Source: Chloroflexota bacterium
GTDB lineage: Bacteria > Chloroflexota > Limnocylindria > QHBO01
Length of the DNA stretch: 64,000 nt
Reading direction: 5' to 3'
NCBI GenBank assembly: GCA_040902225.1
Contig: JBBDXT010000004.1
Location: forward strand, 240,060 to 304,059
In this document: positions 53,571 to 60,429 of the stretch, piece by piece
How the letters are laid out: the number at the start of each line of letters is the position of its first letter
How positions within the stretch are numbered: the first letter of the stretch is position 1
Program-made: the position numbers and the translations under genes
Notes under the pieces: generated by a model
Database searches by the model: none
The model's input: the letters and a program-made list of their open reading frames with translations, nothing else
What the model was told of the DNA's origin: nothing

Positions 53571-55094
53571 GTGACCCTGACCAAGAAGCCGGAGACCCGT
53601 CCCGCCGCGGCCTCCTGGGGCCTTTCCAAGGTGGGAACCCCGTGGGAATACGCCTCCGCCCCGGAGGCGACCGACCACATCGAGATCCGCCGCGAGTACG
53701 GCCTCTTCATCGACAACGCCTTCACGCCGAGCCGTCCCAGGGCGACCTTCGAGGTGATCAACCCCGCCACCGAGGAGCCGCTCTCCCGGGTGGCGAAGGC
53801 CTCCAGGGCCGATGTCAACCGCGCCGTCACGGCCGCCCGTCGCGCCTATGAGACGGTCTGGTCGCGGCTCCCCGGCAGCGAGCGGGCGAAGTACCTCTAC
53901 CGCATCGCGCGGATCATGCAGGAGCGGTCGCGCGAGTTCGCCGTGGTCGAGACCATGAACTCCGGCAAGCCGATCAAGGAGAGTCGCGACGTCGACGTCC
54001 CGTTGGCGGCGGCCCACTTCTTCTACTACGCCGGCTGGGCCGACAAGCTGGATTACGCATTCCCGGGGCGCACGCCCCGCTCGTTGGGCGTTGCCGCGCA
54101 GATCATCCCCTGGAACTTCCCGCTGCTGATGCTGGCCTGGAAGATCGCCCCGGCCCTCGCCGCCGGCAACACCGTGATCCTCAAGCCGGCCTCAACCACG
54201 CCGCTGACGGCCTACCTGTTCGCCGATGTGGTGCGCCAGGCAGAGCTGCCGCCGGGGGTCGTGAACATCATCACCGGGCCGGGCGAGATCGGGATGGAGC
54301 TGGTCCGCCATCCCGACGTCAACAAGGTCGCCTTCACGGGCTCGACCGCGGTCGGCAAGATGATCGGCCGCGCGGTCGCGGGCAGCCGCAAGAAGCTGAC
54401 CCTGGAGCTCGGCGGCAAGGCCGCCAACATCGTGTTCGACGATGCGCCGCTCGACCAGGCAATCGAGGGGATCATCAACGGCATCTACTTCAACCAGGGC
54501 GAGGTGTGCTGCGCCGGCTCGCGCCTGTTCGTGCAGGAGTCCGTCTACGAGCCGCTCCTCGACAAGCTCAAGGCCCGCCTCTCGACCCTGCGAGTGGGAG
54601 ACCCGCTCGACAAGAACACCGATGTCGGGGCCATCAATTCGGCCGGCCAGCTGGCCAAGATCGCCGAGCTGGTGCAGTCCGGGATCGAGGAGGGGGCCGA
54701 GATCTTCCAGCCCGATTGCGTCCTGCCCGATAAGGGCTTCTTCTTCCGGCCAACCCTCTTCACGGGGGTGAGCCAGAGCCATCGGATCGCGCAGGAGGAG
54801 ATCTTCGGGCCGGTCCTCTCGGTCCTCACCTTCCGGACGCCGGAGGAGGCGATCGAGAAGGCCAACAACACGCCGTACGGGCTATCGGCCGGGGTCTGGA
54901 CCGAGAAGGGAAGCCGCATCTTCAAGATGGTGGCGGCCATGAAGGCGGGTGTCGTCTGGGCCAACACATTCAACCGATTCGACCCGACCTCGCCCTTCGG
55001 CGGCTACAAGGAGTCTGGCTACGGTCGTGAGGGCGGCATCCACGGCCTGGGGGCCTATCTCGACCTGACAGCCGGAAGCGCGAACGGCCGATGA
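53571..55094 (+). CDS. Aldehyde dehydrogenase
   Basis: A 507-residue NAD(P)-dependent aldehyde dehydrogenase. Conserved: YGLFIDNAFTPSRPRATFEVINPATEEPL, IIPWNFPLLMLAWKIAPALAAGNTVILKPAS (cofactor contact with the catalytic Asn), ELGGKAANIVF (the general-base Glu, about 283), GEVCCAGSRLFV (the nucleophile Cys, about 305) and FGGYKESGYGREGG. The substrate is unknown; acetaldehyde from DeoC is a possibility. The cupin gene overlaps its stop, and a truncated ALDH follows, so the three are one unit. Confidence 0.92.
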   Translation: MTLTKKPETRPAAASWGLSKVGTPWEYASAPEATDHIEIRREYGLFIDNAFTPSRPRATFEVINPATEEPLSRVAKASRADVNRAVTAARRAYETVWSRLPGSERAKYLYRIARIMQERSREFAVVETMNSGKPIKESRDVDVPLAAAHFFYYAGWADKLDYAFPGRTPRSLGVAAQIIPWNFPLLMLAWKIAPALAAGNTVILKPASTTPLTAYLFADVVRQAELPPGVVNIITGPGEIGMELVRHPDVNKVAFTGSTAVGKMIGRAVAGSRKKLTLELGGKAANIVFDDAPLDQAIEGIINGIYFNQGEVCCAGSRLFVQESVYEPLLDKLKARLSTLRVGDPLDKNTDVGAINSAGQLAKIAELVQSGIEEGAEIFQPDCVLPDKGFFFRPTLFTGVSQSHRIAQEEIFGPVLSVLTFRTPEEAIEKANNTPYGLSAGVWTEKGSRIFKMVAAMKAGVVWANTFNRFDPTSPFGGYKESGYGREGGIHGLGAYLDLTAGSANGR

Positions 55095-55603
55095 CCTCCG
55101 GCGAGCACAGCTCTGGCTACCTCATCGCGCCTGGTGAGGGCGACGCCGTCTGGACGCTCGGCGGCCGGTTCGCGACGCTCATGGCCGGAGAAACCTCCGG
55201 CGGCCACGCCGCCCTGATTGAGGCTGTGGTGGGGCGCGCCGGGGAGCCTCCTCTCCACATCCACCATCGCGAGCACGAAGCCTGGTTCGTCCTCGAAGGG
55301 CAGCTCAGCTTCCAGGTGGGGGATGCCACGCTCGTGGTCGGCGCCGGCAGCTTCGCGTTCGCGCCGATGGGAATTCCGCACGCGTTCACCGTGGATGTCG
55401 AGCCGACCCGGGTCCTGTTGCTGGCAATGCCGGGCGGCTTCGAGCGCTTCGCTCAGGAGCTCGGCGTGCCGGCGACCACTGACGAGCCCCTCGAGCCGCT
55501 GGCGGTGCCCGGGCCCGAGGTGCTTGGCCCGGTCGCGGAGCGCTATGGGATCGAGGTCATCGGTCCGCCCTTGCGGATCGCGCGTGGCGAGGAGGGGACG
55601 TGA
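55091..55603 (+). CDS. Cupin domain protein
   Basis: A 170-residue single-domain cupin. The metal-binding motif 1, HIHHREHEAWFVLEG (His, His, His and Glu positions around 56-70), and motif 2 FAFAPMGIPHAFTVDV (the later His) are present, so it should bind a metal. Function unknown; many such proteins are dioxygenases or sugar isomerases. It sits between the full and truncated ALDH genes with four-base overlaps, which suggests a shared role. Confidence 0.85.
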   Translation: MTSGEHSSGYLIAPGEGDAVWTLGGRFATLMAGETSGGHAALIEAVVGRAGEPPLHIHHREHEAWFVLEGQLSFQVGDATLVVGAGSFAFAPMGIPHAFTVDVEPTRVLLLAMPGGFERFAQELGVPATTDEPLEPLAVPGPEVLGPVAERYGIEVIGPPLRIARGEEGT

Positions 55604-56592
55604 GCCCGCGAGCGCGGGCGACCGCCACCAAGGCGCCCGCGAAGCCGGGCGCCTCGGTCCTGCGGGCCAAGACTGCAGCGCCGCTCGCCATCCGCGATGG
55701 GGCAGGGTCCGCCGGCCAGCGACTCGAGGTGCGCAAGACCTACAAGCTGTACATCGGCGGTGCCTTCCCGCGCACCGAATCGGGCCGCGCCTACGAGATC
55801 CACGGTGCGAAGGGCGAGCTCCTCGCCAACGCCTGTCGCGGGACGCGCAAGGACATCCGAGACGCGGTTCGCGCCGCACGCACGGCGCTGCCCGACTGGT
55901 CGGCCAAAACTGGCTTCAACCGCAGCCAGATCCTGTATCGCATCGCTGAGCTGATGGAGGGTCGCCGCGACCAGTTCGTCAGTGAGGTGATGGCCGCCGA
56001 GGGAGTTGGGCGGCAACGCGCTACCCGCCTCACCGATGCCGCGATCGATCGCTGGGTCTGGTACGCCGGCTGGGCCGACAAGTTCAGCCAGGTGAACGGG
56101 TCGGTCAACCCGGTCAACGGCAGCTACTTCAACTTCAGCGTACCCGAGCCGAGCGGCGTAGTCGGGGTGATCGCGCCCGAGGGGTCGAGCCTGCTCGGGC
56201 TGGTGAGCCGCCTGGCTCCGGTCATCGTCTCCGGCAACTGTGCGGTGGTTCTGGCCTCCGAGTCACGCCCGCTTCCGGCGGTGACGCTCACCGAGGTCTT
56301 CGCCACGTCAGACGTGCCAGGTGGCGTGGTCAACCTGATCACCGGGCTGCGTAGGGAGCTGGTGCTGCACCTGGCGGGACACATGGACGTCAACGCTCTT
56401 GATGCGTACGGACTCGACCCGGCGCAGGGGGTTGCCGTGGAGGAGCTGGCCACGGAGAACGTGAAGCGCCTCGTGCGGCCGCCAACGAACGGATCGAACG
56501 CGGTCGATTGGCTCAGCCCGCGCGCCCAGTCGCCCTACCTGATCGGGGAGTTCACCGAGACGAAGACCGTCTGGCACCCGATCGGCAGCTAG
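55600..56592 (+). CDS. Truncated aldehyde dehydrogenase-like protein, catalytically dead
   Basis: A 330-residue protein with only the first part of an ALDH. Residues about 45-250 match the cofactor-binding half (KTYKLYIGGAFPRTESGRAYEIHG, GVVGVIAPEGSSLLGLVSRLAPVIVSGNCAVVLAS, DVPGGVVNLITG). The region with the general-base Glu and nucleophile Cys is absent, and the C-terminus ends in an unusual NVKRLVRPPTNGSNAVDWLSP tail. The truncation is probably old, because the tail is in frame with a normal stop. The neighbouring full ALDH suggests a non-catalytic partner, as in the two-domain ALDH16 family. Confidence 0.83.
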   Translation: MSPRARATATKAPAKPGASVLRAKTAAPLAIRDGAGSAGQRLEVRKTYKLYIGGAFPRTESGRAYEIHGAKGELLANACRGTRKDIRDAVRAARTALPDWSAKTGFNRSQILYRIAELMEGRRDQFVSEVMAAEGVGRQRATRLTDAAIDRWVWYAGWADKFSQVNGSVNPVNGSYFNFSVPEPSGVVGVIAPEGSSLLGLVSRLAPVIVSGNCAVVLASESRPLPAVTLTEVFATSDVPGGVVNLITGLRRELVLHLAGHMDVNALDAYGLDPAQGVAVEELATENVKRLVRPPTNGSNAVDWLSPRAQSPYLIGEFTETKTVWHPIGS

Positions 56593-57905
56593 CCCAATCT
56601 CAGCCAGCTGGCCAGCGTCGAGCCGAACAGGACGGCGGTGAGCAGGATCACCAGCCCGGTCAGGCCCCAGGCCAGCACGTTCAGCCACCTCGGGTTGGTG
56701 TGCTGGCCCATGATCCGCGGGTTGTTCACCAGCCGCAGCATGAAGACCAGGATGATCGGGAGCAGGATCCCGTTGAGGTTCTGGCTGACCAGGATGACGC
56801 CGATCAGCGGCAGTCCCGGAATGAGAACGACCACCGCGCCGATCACGATCAGGGCGGTGTAGAGCCCCATGAACGCGGGCGCCTCGCTGAACTTGCGGGA
56901 GACGCCCGACTCCCAGCCGAACGACTCGCACACGGCGTAGCTTGTCGTGAGGGGCATGACCGTCGCCGCCAGCACCGATGCCCCGAACAGCCCGAAGGCA
57001 AAGAGTGCCTTGGCGAAATCGCCGGCAACCGGGGCCAGGGCGAGCGCCGCCTGGTCCGCGCTCTCGATGGTGATGCCCCGCGGAAAGATGGTCACGGCCG
57101 TCACGATCACGATGAAGAGGGCGATGGCATTGGTCCAGATGCCGCCCAGCACGGCGTCCGCCCGCTCGAAGGTGAGCTCCTCGGGGCCTAGCCCCTTGTC
57201 CGCGACCGATGACTGCAGGTAGAAGAACATGTACGGCGTGACGGTGGTGCCGACCGCTGCGACCATCAGCAGCAGCGCGTTCGGCGCCAGCGAGACCGAT
57301 GGCGAGATGAGTGCCCGCCCCACCTCGCCCCAGTCGGGACCCGCCACGAAGGCGCTCACCACGTAGGCGCCGAAGACGACCGCCACGGACAGGAAGACGC
57401 GCTCCACGACGCGGTAGCTGGCGAAGACGACCAGCGCCCAGATTCCCGCCGCCACGATCGGCACCGTGGCGTAGCGGGAGATCCCAAAGATCTCCAGCGC
57501 AGCGGCTGCTCCAGCGAACTCGGCCACGATGTTCGCGCCGTTGGCGATCAGCAGCACAACCATCGCGAAGAGGGTCCAGCGGATCCCGAAATCGTCGCGG
57601 ATCAGGTCGCCGAGGCCCTGCCCGGAGACGGCGCCCATGCGCGCCGCCATCTCGAGAACGACCACCAGCAGGATGGTCGTGATCGGGAAGATCCAGAGCA
57701 GCGAGAGGCCCGTCTCCGCCCCGAGGACGCTGTAGGTGGCGATCCCACCCGCGTCGTTGCCGGCCAGACCGGCAACCAATCCGGGTCCCATCACGCCGAG
57801 GAAGGCCAGCACCCCGGACCGATGGACGCGGAAGTTCGGCAGGCGCTCGCGGAGGGAGCGCTGTGCGCGCCGCATGGGGCGGGGGAGTGCCAGGCGCCGG
57901 GTCAC
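56589..57905 (-). CDS. NRAMP-like metal transporter (atypical motifs)
   Basis: A 438-residue NRAMP-fold transporter with about 11 helices. The TM1 metal motif DPGN reads D-A-G-G (LAGNDAGGIATYS) and the TM6 MPH motif reads T-P-Y (VGTTVTPYMFFYL). Loss of the TM6 Met, which normally selects for Mn2+/Fe2+, is a mark of NRAMP-related magnesium transporters. The GTG at 57905 is five bases after the upstream stop; ATGs at 57959 and 57875 are alternatives. It is downstream of the MgtE-N/CBS gene, which fits a magnesium role. Its end faces the ALDH-like gene with overlapping stops. Confidence 0.85.
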   Translation of the reverse strand: MTRRLALPRPMRRAQRSLRERLPNFRVHRSGVLAFLGVMGPGLVAGLAGNDAGGIATYSVLGAETGLSLLWIFPITTILLVVVLEMAARMGAVSGQGLGDLIRDDFGIRWTLFAMVVLLIANGANIVAEFAGAAAALEIFGISRYATVPIVAAGIWALVVFASYRVVERVFLSVAVVFGAYVVSAFVAGPDWGEVGRALISPSVSLAPNALLLMVAAVGTTVTPYMFFYLQSSVADKGLGPEELTFERADAVLGGIWTNAIALFIVIVTAVTIFPRGITIESADQAALALAPVAGDFAKALFAFGLFGASVLAATVMPLTTSYAVCESFGWESGVSRKFSEAPAFMGLYTALIVIGAVVVLIPGLPLIGVILVSQNLNGILLPIILVFMLRLVNNPRIMGQHTNPRWLNVLAWGLTGLVILLTAVLFGSTLASWLRLG

Positions 57906-57910
57906 GTCGC

Positions 57911-59179
57911 CTACCGATCCTCGGCCGGCTCGTAGATCTCCGGGAGGCGCTTGCGCCAACCCTCGCCCAGCGCGCGCTCGAGGGCGTCGTCGACGGTCAC
58001 GATCCCCTGCATGCGGCCCTCTCCGTCGACCACCGGCAGCGCCAGCAGGTTATAGCGCGCGATAGCGGCTCCCACCTCTTCCGCATCGAGGTCGACGCCC
58101 ACGCTGATCGGTTCGGGCCGCATGAACTCGCGCACCGCCGTCTCCGGCGCCGCGACGATCAAGCCACGCAGCGTGATGGTGCCGACCAGCATCCCCTCGG
58201 CATCGGTCACGTACAGGTAATAGACGTGGTCGGCATCCGGATGCAGCTCACGCAGCCGCTCGATGACCTGCTCGGCGGTCATCTCGGGCGTAACGGTGAT
58301 GAAGTCGGTGGTCATCAGGCCGCCGGCGGTCTCCTCGCCGTAGGCGAGCAGCTCGCGGACATCGGATGCCTCCTCCGGCTCCATCAGGCCGAGCAGCTGC
58401 TCCTGGCGCTCTTCCGAGAGGTCGGCGACCAGGTCGGCGGCCTCGTCCGGCCCCATCTCCTCCAGGATGTCGGCTGCCTTCTCCGGGGGGAGCGCCTCGA
58501 GCAGGTCGACCTGGTCGTCCGCTGCCAGCTCCTCGAGGACGTCGGCGGCTCGTTCGTCGTCCAGCGCGGCGAGGATCCCGGCCCGATCGCGCGGCGCCAG
58601 CTGCTCGACGATGTGGGCCACGTCCGCCGGGTGAAGCGTGCCGAGCGCCTCGTGTGGAACGCGCAGCTTCAGGCTCGAGACGCTCGATTCCACCGGGTCG
58701 ACGTCCTCCCACTCGATGTAGTTCTCCGGCTCGAGGTGCAGCGCCCGCGCCAGCCGCTCGCCAGGGCCGGAGAGCCCGAGCCGACGGAGGATGCCCGCCA
58801 GCCCCACGTCAACCGCCACCAGGCGCAGCCGCGCCTCGACCGGTGCGAGCTGGATGTCATTGACGCGAACGATCTTGCGATCCTCGACGTCGACGATCTG
58901 CTTGTCGAGCAGGTCGAGCCAGAGGCGAATCTCATTCGGGCGCTGGCGAAAGCTGGCCATGTCGATGCGCGTGGTGCGCAGGCGCGCCCCTTCGGCGTCG
59001 ATCTCCTCGACATCGGTCCAGGGCAGAAAGATGTCGCGACCGCCGGTGACCCGAACCACCAGCCCCGTGACCGGCGGGTACTGTTCGCCGAGAGCCACGA
59101 TCAGATCGCGCAGCTTGCCGAGGGACTCGCCGTTCCGGTCGCGAACCGGACGGCCGACCAGCCGGCTGAGGAAGAGCAT
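57911..59179 (-). CDS. PRC-barrel, MgtE N-domain and CBS protein
   Basis: A 422-residue soluble protein. Order: a PRC-barrel domain at the start (VGRPVRDRNGESLGKLRDLI, 8-75), a second small barrel (about 90-160), an MgtE-type helical repeat domain (about 180-290) with many acidic L-x-P-x-x-A-A-D/E repeats, and two CBS domains (about 300-415). The membrane channel of MgtE is absent. In MgtE these two soluble domains sense Mg2+ and gate the pore. Here they are probably the sensor for the NRAMP-like transporter encoded next. The start has a GAGGTGG ribosome site. Confidence 0.88.
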   Translation of the reverse strand: MLFLSRLVGRPVRDRNGESLGKLRDLIVALGEQYPPVTGLVVRVTGGRDIFLPWTDVEEIDAEGARLRTTRIDMASFRQRPNEIRLWLDLLDKQIVDVEDRKIVRVNDIQLAPVEARLRLVAVDVGLAGILRRLGLSGPGERLARALHLEPENYIEWEDVDPVESSVSSLKLRVPHEALGTLHPADVAHIVEQLAPRDRAGILAALDDERAADVLEELAADDQVDLLEALPPEKAADILEEMGPDEAADLVADLSEERQEQLLGLMEPEEASDVRELLAYGEETAGGLMTTDFITVTPEMTAEQVIERLRELHPDADHVYYLYVTDAEGMLVGTITLRGLIVAAPETAVREFMRPEPISVGVDLDAEEVGAAIARYNLLALPVVDGEGRMQGIVTVDDALERALGEGWRKRLPEIYEPAEDR

Positions 59180-59419
59180 GAGACGACCACCTCGCTCTGG
59201 CGTCGGATGGGACGTGACGCGCGCGAGCGGCGAGGTCGACGCTAGGCGGTCACCCTCGCCCCGGCCATCGGCCTCGGGCGCGCGCAGATTCGGCTATCGG
59301 AACCGGCATCCACCTTGGATCGTGCTACGCCTCGCTGCGTTCTCCGCGGCACGACAGCTGGCCGAAGCCGCTGTCGCGTCCTCCTGATTCTAGACCGCGC
59401 TCGGTGCCCGCGGAACCCC
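59180..59419. other. Gene-free interval, 240 bases
   Basis: Upstream of the MgtE-N/CBS gene (minus strand) and after the end of the CGNR gene. A TAGAAT read on the minus strand near 59390 could be a -10 box, which would give a leader of about 200 bases for the metal-transport genes. I do not recognise an M-box, yybP-ykoY or other named riboswitch in it. Confidence 0.35.
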
Positions 59420-60064
59420 TCAGGAAACGCTGGCCGGTGTTTCATTGAGCTGATCCCGAGCGCGAGCACGATGTCGCGCAACCTTTGCCTGGTTACCGCA
59501 CGTGCGCATGTCACACCACCGTCGCCTCCCGGTTCGGGAGCGATCGATGAAAAGGTACCGGCAGCCGGCGTTGGCGCAGACCCGCAGGCGCGACGGCGCG
59601 TCATCGGCCAGGAACTGGGCAAGTGAGCTGGCGATGGTGGCGCGCGCCTGGTCGAGCCGGTCGCCGACCTGGGCGAAGGTGTAGCGAGTGCCATCCGGAT
59701 CGCGCTCGACCTGGTGGTAATGGAGCCCGTGGCGAAGGATGTGGTTGAGGTCGCGCAGCTGCTCGCTCGTCGGGTGGCCGGTCTCGGTCACCTGCGCGGC
59801 GATGAGGTGCAGGACCTCGCGCAGATGGTGGAACCGCTCGATTCGCCGCGCGGTCTCCTCGGGGTCGCGCCGAAGATGCGCGGCTTCGACGGCCATCCCC
59901 CGGCCGCTGATGAGGCGGCGCTCTCGCAGCCACGTCAGCAGCGAGCTCATGTCGGGCACGGCGTCGACGGGCTCGCCCCGCTCGTATTCGAGCGTGTTGC
60001 CGAAGGAAATGAAGAGCTCCTCGGCCTGGTCGGGCTCGTTGGGGGCAGTACCATCAAGTGCCAT
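59420..60064 (-). CDS. CGNR zinc-finger transcription regulator (ABATE domain)
   Basis: A 214-residue regulator. The N-terminal part (1-150) is an ABATE-type ligand-binding domain (FISFGNTLEYERGEPVDAV; LRDLNHILRHGL), and the C-terminal part is a CGNR zinc finger with Cys163, Cys168, Cys184 and Cys189 and the WCDMRTCGNQAKVARHRAR motif, a DNA-binding type. It starts at the ATG six bases after TACAAT on the minus strand, which lies inside a repeated operator, so it probably represses itself and the divergent peptide gene. Confidence 0.9.
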   Translation of the reverse strand: MALDGTAPNEPDQAEELFISFGNTLEYERGEPVDAVPDMSSLLTWLRERRLISGRGMAVEAAHLRRDPEETARRIERFHHLREVLHLIAAQVTETGHPTSEQLRDLNHILRHGLHYHQVERDPDGTRYTFAQVGDRLDQARATIASSLAQFLADDAPSRLRVCANAGCRYLFIDRSRTGRRRWCDMRTCGNQAKVARHRARARDQLNETPASVS

Positions 60065-60094
60065 GTAACCATTGTACAGCGCTTGACAAGTTAC
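60064..60094. promoter_or_regulatory. Operator copy 1 (TGTAACC-N17-AAGTTAC)
   Basis: TGTAACC (60064-60070), 17 bases, AAGTTAC (60088-60094), an inverted repeat of GTAAC. It covers the -10 box of the CGNR gene and the -35 box of the peptide gene. A second copy with the same arms and spacing lies 54 bases away. The CGNR protein is the likely ligand (inference). Confidence 0.7.
60071..60076 (-). promoter_or_regulatory. -10 box of CGNR gene, leaderless
   Basis: TACAAT on the minus strand (60076 to 60071), six bases before the ATG at 60064, inside operator copy 1. Confidence 0.6.
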
Positions 60095-60111
60095 CTCGAT
60101 CCGCGTACAGT
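60083..60111 (+). promoter_or_regulatory. Strong promoter of the 53-residue peptide gene
   Basis: TTGACA (60083-60088), a 17-base spacer and TACAGT (60106-60111), the best sigma-70-like promoter in the window. The transcript would begin near 60118, within operator copy 2, and run about 78 bases before the start codon. Confidence 0.8.
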
Positions 60112-60117
60112 AACCGC

Positions 60118-60148
60118 TGTAACCGTTCATACGGCATAAATAAGTTAC
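60118..60148. promoter_or_regulatory. Operator copy 2 (TGTAACC-N17-AAGTTAC)
   Basis: TGTAACC (60118-60124), 17 bases, AAGTTAC (60142-60148), identical in arms and spacing to copy 1. It covers the predicted transcript start of the peptide gene. A single extra GTAAC at 60110-60114 lies between the copies. Confidence 0.7.
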
Positions 60149-60195
60149 AGCAGATCTCGAGCACCACTCGCGATACCCAACCCAGGAGGTTTCAA

Positions 60196-60357
60196 ATGAG
60201 CCGAGGAACATATCTCGGACTGCTCGCAAATCTGCGACAGAATGAGATTCTCTACGAGGCACGCCGCCGCACGCACTCCACGGAGCCGATCCGCGAGCGC
60301 GACGGCCGCGGCCTTGGCGCCTCGTTGCTGCGCGTCCTGCGCATCACCAAGCGCTAA
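60196..60357 (+). CDS. Small basic peptide, 53 residues, unknown
   Basis: I do not recognise it. It reads MSRGTYLGLLANLRQN at the start and ends GLGASLLRVLRITKR, with many arginines and short amphipathic helices; no signal peptide or membrane helix is clear. It is accepted as real because AGGAGG (60184-60189) is six bases before the ATG, a near-consensus promoter lies upstream and a Rho-independent terminator follows 15 bases after the stop, so it is a complete single-gene unit. It diverges from the CGNR regulator, which may control it. Confidence 0.78.
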   Translation: MSRGTYLGLLANLRQNEILYEARRRTHSTEPIRERDGRGLGASLLRVLRITKR

Positions 60358-60371
60358 CCCGCCCCAAACAG

Positions 60372-60408
60372 AGCGGTCCAGCCCCTCGCCCGGGACTGGG
60401 CCGCTTTT
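60372..60408 (+). terminator. Rho-independent terminator of peptide gene
   Basis: AGCGGTCCAG (60372-60381) pairs with CTGGGCCGCT (60396-60405) through ten pairs including one G-U, with a 14-base loop and a TTTT run at 60405-60408. Confidence 0.85.
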
Positions 60409-60417
60409 CCGTGCCCC

Positions 60418-60423
60418 TAGAAT
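60418..60423 (+). promoter_or_regulatory. -10 box of polX, leaderless
   Basis: TAGAAT six bases before the ATG at 60430, ten bases after the terminator T-run. No ribosome site. Confidence 0.6.
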
Positions 60424-60429
60424 GGCCCG

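Noticed and set aside
57863-59245. 460-codon plus-strand open frame
   Set aside because: It is antisense to the MgtE-N/CBS gene, whose domains and ribosome site are clear.
59180-59419. Magnesium or manganese riboswitch in the leader of the metal-transport genes
   Set aside because: The position is suggestive, but I see none of the conserved blocks of the M-box or yybP-ykoY families.
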